64,000 nucleotides of DNA from Treponema sp. (GCA_024402505.1 JAKSTP010000007.1:1-64000); one strand, 5' to 3'; positions 48,001-56,947 are shown, counted from the first letter of the stretch. The notes: generated by a model from the letters alone, not told the origin. Numbers and translations: made by a program.

Positions 48001-49243
48001 TGATACAGTAAATGCCGTTAAAACAGCCGTAGCAAACAAAGAAAAAACCAAGAAGAATTCATCGGAAATGCCAAACGAAAAAACTGAAAATGAAATGACT
48101 GATGAAGAAAAAGAAAGCTTCTTGAAACAGTTTGAGGGTGAAGAAAAAACAGAAGAACCTGTAAAAAAGCAGAAGACTGATAATGGCACAAAAAGTGACA
48201 AAGAACTCTTAGAAAGTTATCCGACTAATGTTTCCGGTAAAGAATATTTTGAAACTTTTTTAAGTAGAACAAAATCAGACGAAGATCATTTTTCACACGC
48301 TTTTGATAAGTTAGATAATACAAGGAACTATGACGATCGTGACGAAATAAAAGGAGATATTATTAGTCTTCTTTATTCTTATCAGAGAGATATTGACGAT
48401 ATAGGAAGTGATAAAAAAGCCTTAGCCAAAATGAGAGAACTTTTTGACAATGCAGAAAAAGACGAATATAATTCAAGTCCTGAATATCTTAAAAATGCGT
48501 TTGAACAGCTTAAAAAGATAAAAGAAGAAACAAAGTATGAAAAAATCAGTGACGCGATAAAACGCTCCAGGGAACTTGACGATCTTAACCGCGAAATAGA
48601 AGAAAGTGGAAAAACTGTTGCAGATTTCCTGAGAGATAAAAACAAGAAAAAGGACGAAGAAGGAATGTCAAATCAGGCAGAACAGGATCAGGATAAAAGG
48701 GTAGGCAGCTCCGCTTTATGGGATCAGAATGTAAAGAACGCAATAAAAACTGGAGACGCAAATCAGATAAAAAGTGCAATCGCAAAAGTTGAAAAGGAAT
48801 ATGCAATTCTTTCAAAACGTGCTAAAACAGAGAATGAAAAAGAATTCCTGGAGTATGAATTGAAATACAGAAAACGTGACGCCGAAAACGCATTAAAAGA
48901 ATTAAACACTAAAACTGACGGTGGTAAAAAGGAAACTCTTGAAAGCTTGACAGAAAAATACAATGCAACAAAAGATCCGGACGAAAGAGAAAAAATTCTC
49001 AATGAAATGATGAATCTTGACCGTCAGGATGAAGAAAAAATACTTCCTGCAATGTTTGATAAAGAAGACGAAGGATTTGCCGCCTGGGATAAGGACCAGA
49101 AAGAAAAATACGGAGATAAATCCGTAGAAGAACTTCAAAAACTGTTAGATACTAAATACAAGAATGTGAAGAAGTATACTCCTGAATATTCAGAAGCAAT
49201 GAAGATTGGGGATATGATTCAGCAGAAAAAAAGACAGAAATAA
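45074..49243 (+). CDS. Very large virion protein with two YKKWA/WKGKKY modules (1389 aa)
   Basis: ATG 45074 with GGGGGAAA upstream. Residues ~17-147 and ~770-905 are two copies of one module: a YYKKWALDHLKKQL start, then VGTIRIWKGKKYIKGPDKKW (VGTVREWKGKKYIKVAPNQW in copy 2). RGANQAI or RGAKMSL follows, then RFRDENGN with PEVQ. Between and after them lie helical, charged regions, one NRSNAMKGNDNAKKDG motif shared with the 1406-residue protein, and a long C-terminal coiled coil. No catalytic motif recognised. Location among neck genes and the shared module suggest a packaged, possibly injected protein. Confidence 0.55.
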   Translation: MNFFEKILEMAKSMGVKNFAYYKKWALDHLKKQLDEEETVTKALEYCEEYLEKAYGVGTIRIWKGKKYIKGPDKKWRRYYEKHDRGANQAIKNIMREINSLENGDVEGLYAIIQKNQGRFRDENGNILPEVQQIHDLVEKKQARKDSEMDEKKAGTDTEKKNAKKWDISLESYKAAKEMLKENENLKRPDKQIKSLVEKGHEVFSEFSTNDLEHLFNDILDDVGEKYGVDGKAISYIFSIVSDIKTYGTKGFIDKETGKLDTEYAKKYFTRPKKPTAKDEFKLLNLNRLEKGKPEKMSMEDFVKQIYENEFESEQEKHQNRSNAMKGNDNAKKDGVTKDEKKEKTFDGTSLDTVMEKYANDKLVKKAVKDVSDMDFTSEDETKSFIAGTYQEDGYKIATDGRYLSMIKSDYPAEEEGKIKGNEKILKYNDKKIEQYKVNVTEAEGDLKRAAETKGTGSRDYEFAEKKLTEAKENLKRVENVKKTGFMDGTFPNYKKVIPSLGNNPNYGKVKGFDDFNKVLKNAMVAAAFAKNTKYPLSTIKVGDSVFDAQRLVKVMAMAKKYGLNEIIGNKENPDAPIEFKGEKGSVVIMPMYGSTTPMFDANTGAVNIEDQDKKEEFLSGGEKETRLTFAKNKSKYETKFDKDIIDIMNHFEKQKGLNVSKYYKDHNYIRTAKNPAHISNEGNEDFKNAMNDLKDLFQDYQGFITDVYNRRFEEGKENKNVSSKEIKKFFEDGVKKIKDKYGIQKSFLEQIEEISKSVNGEKQSEQKHDLEYYKKWAMSILDKQKEEPEEEDGPNEETIVKALAYTEMIAKAGYPVGTVREWKGKKYIKVAPNQWKPKYDKINRGAKMSLSHLKKAVANCNSEEELYNLINTNASRFRDENGHPLPEVQELHDIVSKRQAEMNNTGDNGGNAGESAGNGESAEVNGSEEKKEDKKKTSYAEKISAIQKLGKKTDNAIETTGSSGRVDKVAENVADDTVNAVKTAVANKEKTKKNSSEMPNEKTENEMTDEEKESFLKQFEGEEKTEEPVKKQKTDNGTKSDKELLESYPTNVSGKEYFETFLSRTKSDEDHFSHAFDKLDNTRNYDDRDEIKGDIISLLYSYQRDIDDIGSDKKALAKMRELFDNAEKDEYNSSPEYLKNAFEQLKKIKEETKYEKISDAIKRSRELDDLNREIEESGKTVADFLRDKNKKKDEEGMSNQAEQDQDKRVGSSALWDQNVKNAIKTGDANQIKSAIAKVEKEYAILSKRAKTENEKEFLEYELKYRKRDAENALKELNTKTDGGKKETLESLTEKYNATKDPDEREKILNEMMNLDRQDEEKILPAMFDKEDEGFAAWDKDQKEKYGDKSVEELQKLLDTKYKNVKKYTPEYSEAMKIGDMIQQKKRQK

Positions 49244-49274
49244 AAAAAATAAAAGTCATTGATAACACAGTTAC

Positions 49275-49338
49275 AAGGCTATGAGATTAAAAAGGGAAAT
49301 AATGTAAATTTCCCTTATTCTCATAGCCTTTTTTTTTA
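49275..49338 (+). terminator. Nested double hairpin terminator
   Basis: AAGGCTATGAGA pairs with TCTCATAGCCTT (12 bp). Inside it AAGGGAAA pairs with TTTCCCTT. A nine-T run follows. Strongest hairpin seen in the window. Confidence 0.85.
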
Positions 49339-49351
49339 TGAGGTGAAAACA

Positions 49352-50527
49352 ATGGGTCTTCAAGGTTTAGGGGAAAACAGTCCTGTTCAGTTGAGTTTAA
49401 GTAGAGAAAATTATGAGGCTTTAATTGGCCGTCATGGTCAATTTGTCCGGTGGAGACAAGCACAAAAATGCACTTGTATAGACAAAAATACATTTGCACC
49501 AAATATCCGTTGTTCAAAATGTGGTGGCCGCGGATTTACTTATGATTATCAGAAAACGGCTGATAACGTGCAGACTGTAATGGCCTGGGATAACACCGGA
49601 ATTCTTGAAGTAGATTCTCAGTATGAAGACGCAGAATTATTGAAAGTGTGGGATTTTTCGGGGAATGAGATACCAGCGGAAAAAACCGGTGTGTATGTCA
49701 AAATGCTCACAAGTCCGATTAAGGGACAGTATTATAATATTTTAATGCGGGATCCACTTACCGTAACAATCAAGAAAGCAAAAACAACACATGTTGGAGC
49801 TGGGTATTATCGTGTAGAGGGACTTAAAGTAAGAAGGTCAGGGATTGACGGAATTTTTTATACTTCTCCATGTGACATTTTAAATATTGGAAAAATTATT
49901 GACGGAAATGGAGTTGAGTATAAAGCCGTTGAGTTACGTCAGGACAGTTTTTTAATTGAACCTGGAGTTATTAAGAATGAAGAAGGAAACGAAGAAATTC
50001 AACCTATTGCTGATCCTGTTCTTGTAGAAGACGTTGAATATATAAAACCTTCTGTTTTTGCCTTACTTAGTCAGAATCTTAACAAAGCAGACGCTCAAAT
50101 GGTAGCAGAAGCAAATGGAGACGCCGTTTTAACTTTCCCGTATTCACATGACGTAGCAGAAAATGACGTTGTAACAGTTTTATCTGGGACTATAACTAAA
50201 AAAGAAACTGTTAATAAAATCAAAAACAAGTTTGATACTCTCAGTGCATTTTTTGTGGAAAGTGTTCCTAAATGTATGGGAAAAGAGAGAGAGTTTATTC
50301 AGGGGAAAGACTTTTTACTTGTTGGAACTAACAGGATAAAGTGGATTTGTGAAGACGCTCCAAAAGACGGTGAAACTTATTCTATAACTTATCGTGTATT
50401 TCCGACCTATGTAGTTATGAAAAATATTCCACAGCTTAGAAGTAGTGAAGATCAACGTATGCCGAAAAAAGCCGTTGTGAAGTATTTCAATTCTTACAGC
50501 GAAATGACAAAAGTAAACAGACAGTAA
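49352..50527 (+). CDS. Neck or head-completion protein with zinc motif (391 aa)
   Basis: ATG 49352 with GAGGTG upstream; earlier in-frame starts lie inside the terminator hairpin. A zinc-finger-like CTCIDKNTFAPNIRCSKCGG at about 46-65 is similar to DnaJ-type 'CxxCxGxG' segments. Beta-rich remainder (GVYVKMLTSPIKGQYYNILM; NRIKWICEDAPKDGETYSIT). Probably a structural protein joining head and tail, inferred from position. Confidence 0.5.
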   Translation: MGLQGLGENSPVQLSLSRENYEALIGRHGQFVRWRQAQKCTCIDKNTFAPNIRCSKCGGRGFTYDYQKTADNVQTVMAWDNTGILEVDSQYEDAELLKVWDFSGNEIPAEKTGVYVKMLTSPIKGQYYNILMRDPLTVTIKKAKTTHVGAGYYRVEGLKVRRSGIDGIFYTSPCDILNIGKIIDGNGVEYKAVELRQDSFLIEPGVIKNEEGNEEIQPIADPVLVEDVEYIKPSVFALLSQNLNKADAQMVAEANGDAVLTFPYSHDVAENDVVTVLSGTITKKETVNKIKNKFDTLSAFFVESVPKCMGKEREFIQGKDFLLVGTNRIKWICEDAPKDGETYSITYRVFPTYVVMKNIPQLRSSEDQRMPKKAVVKYFNSYSEMTKVNRQ

Positions 50528-50541
50528 CGGAGAAAATATAA

Positions 50542-52443
50542 ATGAAAGACTTTAATTATTATAAGAAGTGGGCAATTAACCACCTTAAAAAGCAGCTTGC
50601 AGAAGAAAGTGCCGTTAAAAAATCACTATATTTTTGTGAAATGATGTTACAGAAATCTTTTCCAGTAGGAACGATTCGTGAGTGGAAAGGAAAGAAATAT
50701 AAAAAAGTTTCTCCAGGAAAATGGATGAGATACTATAATTCTCAGGACCGTGGATCCAATCAAGCTTTGCGTTATGCTATAAAACAGCTTGAAAAGATTG
50801 AAGATATGGAAACATTAGCAAAGTTTATTAATGCAAATAGAAATAGATTTTGTAATGAATTTGGGAAACCACTTCCAGAAGCCGAAGAAATTCTAAAATT
50901 AGGATATGAAAAAGCAAAAGATATAAAAGATCTTGGAAATAATGTAAAAAGGACATTTACAGAGGAGACAAGAAATAAAGCATTAGAAAAAATAAATAAT
51001 CCAACGGATAAAATGCTTTATGTTGAATACACAAGGGAGAATTATAATAAACTTTTCCCTAGAGGTGAAATAGTAACTCCTATCGGGAAAGTAAAATTAA
51101 GTCCTCACCAATTTGAGAGATTAGGTGAAAAAGACAATGGTGCAAGAAAAGATTATATAGGGGCATTATTTCAAACTCTTTCTAATCCTGATGTTATTAT
51201 TGGGAAAACTGATAACAGGGAGAGATATGGTAAAATCTTTTTAAAAGCTTTTATAGATAATAATGGGGAAAAGTCATATTTGGCTTTAGTGCCAACAATA
51301 GACGGATTGAATATCGTAGTATCAAACAGTCCACGTGATACAAAGGATATTGTGAAAGAAATAAAAAAGGCCGACCATTATTATTACATAAATGAATCGG
51401 CTTTAATGACTAGCAGCGTTTCCGGTGGTAGTCTTATGAGGAACCCTGACGAAGGACAAATTTCAAATGATTCCCGAAATGAAAAAGACATAAAGCCTTC
51501 CAACAATTCAAATTTAATGTCTGAACAAAAAATTGTCAATAAAAAAACTGTAGAAATTAAACTTTCTGATTTTCCACTACAATTCAGTAAAGGAAAGTGG
51601 AAAAAACAGACACAGCTTTTTTTGGATTGTGTAAACAAGCAAACTCAGGCAAATCCAGTAATCAAAAATGTTTTATCTAAACTTGGAAAGGTTTTCAATT
51701 CGGAGCTGCCATTTTCAATTCGTAACGTTGTAAAAAAATTTAAATATTTGGAGTGTTTTGCTGTTCAAGTTATTAATAATGAAGAACCGGTCGGTCAATT
51801 GTTATACTTTACTCCAAACTTTGAAGTTGAAGATACAGTTAAAGGAAGGTCTATGATTTTAGTTCACGAACTTACACACATGATAGACTTTTCTTTAAGA
51901 GAAGACAAAAAGAAAGAAAGTTTTATGGGAGAGCAGAAAGAAAAACTGTTGAGTTCTATATTAAATGCAAAAATTTCTGATTATGAATTAGAATTCCTTA
52001 AAGAAGAAGTTAAAAGGAGAAGTGAAGAGCGAAAAGTATACGTTGATGATATGATACGGCTAAACAATAAATTAAAAGAACTCGGCAATAAGTACAGGAA
52101 AAAAGAGATTGATTATGAAACTTATGATACAGAATACGACGAAATTGCAAAGAAATATGAAGAAGTAAAAAAACAGAGGGATAAATTTGACGGTGATCAC
52201 AAAGCACTTGCACAATTTTGTGACATATATGACGCTATTTCAGGTGGGGAATTATATGAAAATGAAAACTTTCCAGGACACGGGAAAGAATATTATTCTG
52301 AAAAAAATAAGCGGGTAAGGGAAATTCTTGCCAATATTGGATCGATAGGAATATTTGAACCTCAATATCTGAATTTATTGGAAAAATATCAACCTGAAAT
52401 GATGAAAGAGATATATAATTACTTTAATCAAATAGGAGAATAA
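50542..52443 (+). CDS. YKKWA/WKGKKY-module protein with zincin metallopeptidase (633 aa)
   Basis: Residues 1-~129 are the module shared with the 45074 protein (NYYKKWAINHLKKQL; VGTIREWKGKKYKKVSPGKW). Residues ~155-290 (GARKDYIGALFQTLSNPDVI, KIFLKAFIDNNGEKSYLALV) look like a small phage nuclease-type domain of the barnase/EndoU/RelE group; this is uncertain. The C-terminal part has ILVHELTHMIDFS with HELTH at 442-446 and a possible third ligand, His580, in FPGHGKEYY. It could be a delivered protease or protein that remodels host or virion components. Confidence 0.65.
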   Translation: MKDFNYYKKWAINHLKKQLAEESAVKKSLYFCEMMLQKSFPVGTIREWKGKKYKKVSPGKWMRYYNSQDRGSNQALRYAIKQLEKIEDMETLAKFINANRNRFCNEFGKPLPEAEEILKLGYEKAKDIKDLGNNVKRTFTEETRNKALEKINNPTDKMLYVEYTRENYNKLFPRGEIVTPIGKVKLSPHQFERLGEKDNGARKDYIGALFQTLSNPDVIIGKTDNRERYGKIFLKAFIDNNGEKSYLALVPTIDGLNIVVSNSPRDTKDIVKEIKKADHYYYINESALMTSSVSGGSLMRNPDEGQISNDSRNEKDIKPSNNSNLMSEQKIVNKKTVEIKLSDFPLQFSKGKWKKQTQLFLDCVNKQTQANPVIKNVLSKLGKVFNSELPFSIRNVVKKFKYLECFAVQVINNEEPVGQLLYFTPNFEVEDTVKGRSMILVHELTHMIDFSLREDKKKESFMGEQKEKLLSSILNAKISDYELEFLKEEVKRRSEERKVYVDDMIRLNNKLKELGNKYRKKEIDYETYDTEYDEIAKKYEEVKKQRDKFDGDHKALAQFCDIYDAISGGELYENENFPGHGKEYYSEKNKRVREILANIGSIGIFEPQYLNLLEKYQPEMMKEIYNYFNQIGE

Positions 52444-52444
52444 T

Positions 52445-52624
52445 ATGACAAGAGAAGAGATTTTATTAAAAAGAGAAAGGGAAGTTGAAGAAAGATCGAA
52501 AGAACTTGAAAATGACTCTTTCCAAAACACTTTTATTGGTGAAGGAACATTTATTGAAGATGTAAGCAATAAATCTGTTTCAGAACGTGTTTTTGATGTA
52601 TTTTACGAAAACAAAAATGATTAA
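52445..52624 (+). CDS. Small hypothetical protein (59 aa)
   Basis: ATG 52445 immediately after the previous stop with AGGAGAATA upstream. Helical charged start (TREEILLKREREVEERSKEL), then FIGEGTFIEDVSNKSVSERV. Overlaps the next gene by eight bases. Not recognised. Confidence 0.45.
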   Translation: MTREEILLKREREVEERSKELENDSFQNTFIGEGTFIEDVSNKSVSERVFDVFYENKND

Positions 52625-53420
52625 GTTAGATGTTACTATATCAAACAACACATTGCAGATTCTCACAAATGCTTTTTCAGGTAGGATTCTTGATAAGGAT
52701 GTAATGCAAGCGACAAAAAGTGCTTTCGCTCAAAGTGCTCATTTACTAAAAGGTGAATGGGGAAAATGGGCCGAAGGTGGGAGTCTTCCAGGAGCCGAAA
52801 ATATAAAAACACCTTCCACGAATCTTGCTCAAAGTATAAGAGTTCATGAAAAAGGTCCGTTTGACTATATTGTTGGAACAAATAGTCGCAATATGGAAAG
52901 AATTGTAGAAGGGCAAAAAGCCTATGATATGAAAGAGACTTATCCTTTTGCAAGAAAAAGTAGACGAACAAAAGACGGCCGTGGATATTTGATTATTCCG
53001 TTTAGGTGGGGAACTCCAAATGATAAAGGAGGAGCCAGAGCACATTATAGGAATGTAATCCCTAAAGAATTGAAAAAAATAGTTGAACGTTTTAAAGTTA
53101 CTATTAATACAAAGGAACATCACTTAGAACCAAATTATCGTGGAGAATTGATTGAACGTCAGGAATATTTTTGGGGAGATCGACTTAATGATGAAGACGC
53201 CGGAATGGCTAACGGTATGGTAAGAATGGCTGGTGGTGGAGGTTATTTTACTTTCCGTATTATTACCGAAAAGAATATGTTTAATGGCAACAAGTGGTGG
53301 AAAAAGGCTGTTCCTCCAAATGATGTTCTTAGTGCATTGGTAAGAAATAATGAAAAAGCAATTGGGGAATTAATAGATACTGGTATTCTTACAGATCTCA
53401 ATGGGAAAAATCAAAATTGA
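52617..53420 (+). CDS. Tail completion (neck) protein (267 aa)
   Basis: ATG 52617 lies in the end of the previous frame. Sequence includes ATKSAFAQSAHLLKGEWGKW, SIRVHEKGPFDYIVGTNSRN, TYPFARKSRRTKDGRGYLII, PFRWGTPNDKGG. The order and 'A...v...g.W' helix start resemble HK97 gp10-type tail-completion proteins. It is the last gene before the tail promoter. Confidence 0.5.
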   Translation: MIKLDVTISNNTLQILTNAFSGRILDKDVMQATKSAFAQSAHLLKGEWGKWAEGGSLPGAENIKTPSTNLAQSIRVHEKGPFDYIVGTNSRNMERIVEGQKAYDMKETYPFARKSRRTKDGRGYLIIPFRWGTPNDKGGARAHYRNVIPKELKKIVERFKVTINTKEHHLEPNYRGELIERQEYFWGDRLNDEDAGMANGMVRMAGGGGYFTFRIITEKNMFNGNKWWKKAVPPNDVLSALVRNNEKAIGELIDTGILTDLNGKNQN

Positions 53421-53445
53421 CTATATTATTGTAATAGAATAAAAT
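53417..53445 (+). promoter_or_regulatory. Promoter (TTGACT-17-TAAAAT)
   Basis: TTGACT (53417-53422) overlaps the upstream stop codon; TAAAAT is at 53440-53445, spacer 17 bp. Confidence 0.65.
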
Positions 53446-53473
53446 ACAAGAAAAGACAAAAAGAAATATTCAG

Positions 53474-53497
53474 TATAAGCACTTAAAAAAGGCAATA
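53474..53497 (+). repeat. 24-base element, copy 2
   Basis: Identical to 37550-37573; again between promoter and terminator, forming the hairpin's left arm. Confidence 0.75.
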
Positions 53498-53534
53498 CAC
53501 GTTTATGGATTTCCTGGCGGTATTGCCTTTTTTT
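53489..53534 (+). terminator. Intrinsic terminator before the tail terminator gene
   Basis: AAGGCAATAC pairs with GTATTGCCTT (10 bp) followed by TTTTTTT. Gene starts 20 bases later. Confidence 0.8.
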
Positions 53535-53553
53535 GTTTTCGGAGTGCTTAAAA

Positions 53554-54321
53554 ATGATATTTTACTTAAACAGGGGATTAATAATAGAACAGGCTATATG
53601 TCAGGAGCTTGAAAACTATTTAGATAAAATTCACCTTGATGAAACATATCCGAATTTTCACGTCAAAGTAACAAACAATCATCCGTTTGCAGATCTTTAT
53701 TTACATTCAACAATGACAGCTGCTGATGTTTTTCCAACAATTGTTGTCACATCCGAAACAGATAATAAAACCGGAGATTTAATGCAGCTTGGTGAAGACG
53801 GAACAGCAATTGGTTGTGACATAAATGATTTTAATGAGCTTATGGAAGAAGTAGACAAACTTCCTGGAGTATGCACACTTGTTGATCCTGAAACAGAAAA
53901 AGAAATCAGGACAATTTTTGAAGAAAAAGAACTAATTTATGGAATAAAAATAGACCAGAGAAATACGGACAGAATTTCGGTTGAAGTATGGGCGGATAAT
54001 AACCAGCTAAAAAACGAATTATATGAACAGTTGAGATTATATATAAAAGGTGGTATGCAGAAGGTTTTAAAAGACCTTTATAAAGGATATGGACTTGATT
54101 ATTTTGACGGAAGTGTAAGGGGAGAAAGATCTAATAACTATAACATTGATTTTGACATTATATTAACTGGAGCACATATCTCCTTTGAAATTAATTATTG
54201 CACATCACAGATTATTTTGGACACTGAATTGTCAGAAATAAACATAAACGATATTGAAACGGAGGTAACAAACCATGTCAAAAAACAACGTTACAGTGGA
54301 ACCTACAATGGAAAACGATGA
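53554..54321 (+). CDS. Tail terminator-like protein (255 aa)
   Basis: ATG 53554. Begins MIFYLNRGLIIEQAICQELE, then YPNFHVKVTNNHPFADLYLH, PTIVVTSETDN. ISVEVWADNNQLKNELYEQL and NNYNIDFDIILTGAHISFEI follow. Position ahead of sheath and tube genes fits the tail terminator (gpU-like) that caps the tail. Family not certain. Overlaps the next gene by 47 bases. Confidence 0.55.
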   Translation: MIFYLNRGLIIEQAICQELENYLDKIHLDETYPNFHVKVTNNHPFADLYLHSTMTAADVFPTIVVTSETDNKTGDLMQLGEDGTAIGCDINDFNELMEEVDKLPGVCTLVDPETEKEIRTIFEEKELIYGIKIDQRNTDRISVEVWADNNQLKNELYEQLRLYIKGGMQKVLKDLYKGYGLDYFDGSVRGERSNNYNIDFDIILTGAHISFEINYCTSQIILDTELSEININDIETEVTNHVKKQRYSGTYNGKR

Positions 54322-54577
54322 TGAAAAAATCATCGAAAAACCTGTTGAAACTGTTGATGTTGCCGTAAAAAAAGACGTGACAACGAAAGAAAACAAACCT
54401 GTTATTGCGTTGTCAGCAGCAACACAGAAAATGAACGCAAGACAGTTTTTTGCTCAGTATCCACATGATAATGCTCAGGTTGTAGCATTAATCATTGCAC
54501 TTTACGGAAACAAAACAAAAACAGTAGCAGAATGGGAAGCCTTCTATCAGCAGATGTTGAAGAAGAAGGTAAATTAA
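54275..54577 (+). CDS. Hypothetical tail-region protein (100 aa)
   Basis: ATG 54275 has GGAGG upstream inside the previous gene. Val/Lys/Glu-rich linker, then NARQFFAQYPHDNAQVVALI and TVAEWEAFYQQML. Not recognised. Confidence 0.5.
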   Translation: MSKNNVTVEPTMENDDEKIIEKPVETVDVAVKKDVTTKENKPVIALSAATQKMNARQFFAQYPHDNAQVVALIIALYGNKTKTVAEWEAFYQQMLKKKVN

Positions 54578-54595
54578 AAAGGGAGGAATAAAACT

Positions 54596-56332
54596 ATGAG
54601 TGGAATTAGTGCGGCTATTTTTGAATCGGCCGGAAGACGTACCGAACATTGGATTCCTGGAAGTTATTCAAGATCAAACAATGTATCAAACCCAGGTGGA
54701 ATTGGGGCCGGTAATCTTGTAATTATGGGAAAGTCTACAGGTGGTGAGCCTGGAAAACTTCTTTCTTTTACAACTCTTGCAGAAGCAAAAGAAACACTTC
54801 TTGGTGGAGATCTTCTTGACGGTGTAGGACACGCTTTCAACTCTTCACCTGATTTTGTTCCACAGCGTGTTCATGCAATGAGAGTTAACAACGGTACACA
54901 GGCAGAATTTTCGCTTAAAAACGGTGAAACACCAATTTTGAATCTGAAAGCCGGAATCTGGGGTGTAAAAGGAAACCAGGTTAAAATTAAGACAACAAGA
55001 AGTGACGGAAAAATTTCTATTGGAATGTCATATCAGGGTAATGACGTTGAAGTAACAGGAATCGAAAAGAAATCACTTTCAGTTGTATATACAGGTGAAC
55101 TTGAAGGCGGTGCAACAATTACTGTTACAAATACAGGATGTAAACTTCTTACATCGGAAGATACAATTGAAATTGAATTCGATTCTTGTGAATACATTGC
55201 CGATCTCGTTGCACGTATCAACGAATACCGCAATGCAGACGGAGACGCTATTTTCAGTGCTAATCTTCTTGATTATTCAGCAGCCGTTCCAACAAGTGAA
55301 CTTGACAACGTTAACGGTGTTGCAATTTCTCAGGATGATGAATCTCCAACAGTCCTGAAATCAGACCTCCAGGCAATGATCGAAGCTCTTTCGACATTGC
55401 GTTACATTGGATCTGTAGAACTTAACAGTGAAGCAGCCCGTGTTCTTCCTGATGATATTGACGTATATCAGTATTTTTCAGGTGCAACAGACGGAGATTA
55501 TACCGTTCTTGAGTGGGTAGAAGCTCTTGAAAAATTGGAAACAGAAGATATTCAGATTATCTCTACACCGTCCGCAGACGAAGACGTACAGAGACTTATC
55601 GTTAATCACTGTATCTCAATGTCTTCAACAGAAAATCGCAGAGAGAGAACCTGTATTCTGGGTGGAACAAAGAACGAAAGTGTAGATCAGGCACTTGTAA
55701 AAGCCGCCGGTTACAATTCAAAACTTGTTTCTTATGTATGTGATACAGCAATTGCCTCGGATCCTTTCACAGGGAAATCTGTAACAATTTCACCAGCTCT
55801 TCTTGCATGTAAAATTGCAGGAATGGAAGCCGGTGCCGCCGTAAATACACCACTTACAAACAAAACACTTTCAGTACTTGGATTTGTTGCAAAACGTAGA
55901 AAGTCAGAACTTGAAGCAATGATCCGTGGTGGGATTATGCCTTGTGCAGAAAACGAAGAAGGAAACCTTGTTGTTATCCGTGCAATGACTACATATCAGA
56001 GTGACGATCTTATGTCTTGCGAAAGATCAATGGTCCGTGAAGATCTCTTTATGAATCGTGATTTGAGACAGAAATTCTCACCTATGATTGGATCAGTTGG
56101 TGAACTTGCTCCAACATTCATTGCAGATGTTCTCAAGGACGCCGCAAAAACATGGGCAGAGCAGGGATATATTGTTCCAACAGAAGACGGAAAAAATGTA
56201 TGGAACATTCATGTAACAGTAAATGGGGATAAAGTTTACCTGACTTTCGATCGTTATCTTGCAGCTCCAAGAAACTTTGTTTTCATTACTTCAAACAATT
56301 ACGTTTACACAACAGCAAATGTTGAACTGTAA
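54596..56332 (+). CDS. Tail sheath protein
   Basis: 578 residues. N-terminal insertion region SRSNNVSNPGGIGAGNLVIM GKS, AKETLLGGDLLDGVGHAF and PQRVHAMRVNNGTQAEFSLK are sheath-like. The C-terminal domain has GFVAKRRKSELEAMIRGGIM, VVIRAMTTYQ, the SMVREDLFMNRDLRQKFSPM helix, and a GKNVWNIHVTVNGDKVYLTF end. This pattern is shared by contractile tail sheaths. Contraction drives the tube through the envelope, which makes this a myovirus-type tail. Confidence 0.85.
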   Translation: MSGISAAIFESAGRRTEHWIPGSYSRSNNVSNPGGIGAGNLVIMGKSTGGEPGKLLSFTTLAEAKETLLGGDLLDGVGHAFNSSPDFVPQRVHAMRVNNGTQAEFSLKNGETPILNLKAGIWGVKGNQVKIKTTRSDGKISIGMSYQGNDVEVTGIEKKSLSVVYTGELEGGATITVTNTGCKLLTSEDTIEIEFDSCEYIADLVARINEYRNADGDAIFSANLLDYSAAVPTSELDNVNGVAISQDDESPTVLKSDLQAMIEALSTLRYIGSVELNSEAARVLPDDIDVYQYFSGATDGDYTVLEWVEALEKLETEDIQIISTPSADEDVQRLIVNHCISMSSTENRRERTCILGGTKNESVDQALVKAAGYNSKLVSYVCDTAIASDPFTGKSVTISPALLACKIAGMEAGAAVNTPLTNKTLSVLGFVAKRRKSELEAMIRGGIMPCAENEEGNLVVIRAMTTYQSDDLMSCERSMVREDLFMNRDLRQKFSPMIGSVGELAPTFIADVLKDAAKTWAEQGYIVPTEDGKNVWNIHVTVNGDKVYLTFDRYLAAPRNFVFITSNNYVYTTANVEL

Positions 56333-56347
56333 TAGGGAGGAAACAAA

Positions 56348-56857
56348 ATGAGTATTACATCAGAATCAAATGTACTTGTTACAGGTTATAAATGTGAAGT
56401 CTGGGCCGGAGAAAGTGCAACATCCGCCATTAAGGTTGGTATGGTAGACAGTTTTACCGCTTCAAAGAACTTGCAGACACAGAGAGCACAGGTAATTGGT
56501 ACAATTATGCCTGTTTCAATTGATCCTCAGGCACTCAGTGCCTCAATTTCAATGTCAGGTTTTATTGCAAAAAAAGAAATTGTAAAAGCTGCAAAATACG
56601 GAAAAGGAGACGCAACAATTAACGCTTTCTGTCCGGATGACGGAATTTACACAAAAGAAACCGTTACAAAGATTCCTTATGTATGCCTTAAAGACAAAAC
56701 AAAAGGTGAAGTGCTTTGTACTCTGGAATATGCAATTCCAACAAGTTATCAGGTTCAGTCTCAGGGACAGTCCTATATTAAAGCCAATATTCAAATGGAA
56801 GCAATTACAATGAATATTGGAACAGCATATCAGGACGATTCTTTCGGACTCCAGTAA
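56348..56857 (+). CDS. Tail tube protein
   Basis: 169 residues directly after the sheath, the usual place and size for the tube. Beta-rich: NVLVTGYKCEVWAGESATSA, VGMVDSFTASKNLQTQRAQV, SIDPQALSASISMSGFIAKK. A long regular barrel-like end (GQSYIKANIQMEAITMNIGT) follows. Preceded by GGGAGG. It forms the rigid inner tube of the tail. Confidence 0.75.
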   Translation: MSITSESNVLVTGYKCEVWAGESATSAIKVGMVDSFTASKNLQTQRAQVIGTIMPVSIDPQALSASISMSGFIAKKEIVKAAKYGKGDATINAFCPDDGIYTKETVTKIPYVCLKDKTKGEVLCTLEYAIPTSYQVQSQGQSYIKANIQMEAITMNIGTAYQDDSFGLQ

Positions 56858-56869
56858 CAATAAAATAAA

Positions 56870-56917
56870 AGGTGTTTTCGGTGAAAACGGCAATTTTTCA
56901 CCGGAACATCTTTTTTT
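56870..56917 (+). terminator. Terminator after the tail tube gene
   Basis: Long stem made of AGGTGTTTTCGGTGAAAA and its nearly complementary right arm, followed by TTTTTTT. The following chaperone gene starts 31 bases later. Confidence 0.75.
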
Positions 56918-56947
56918 ATTAAAAAATAAACAAGGAGCAAAAAAAAC

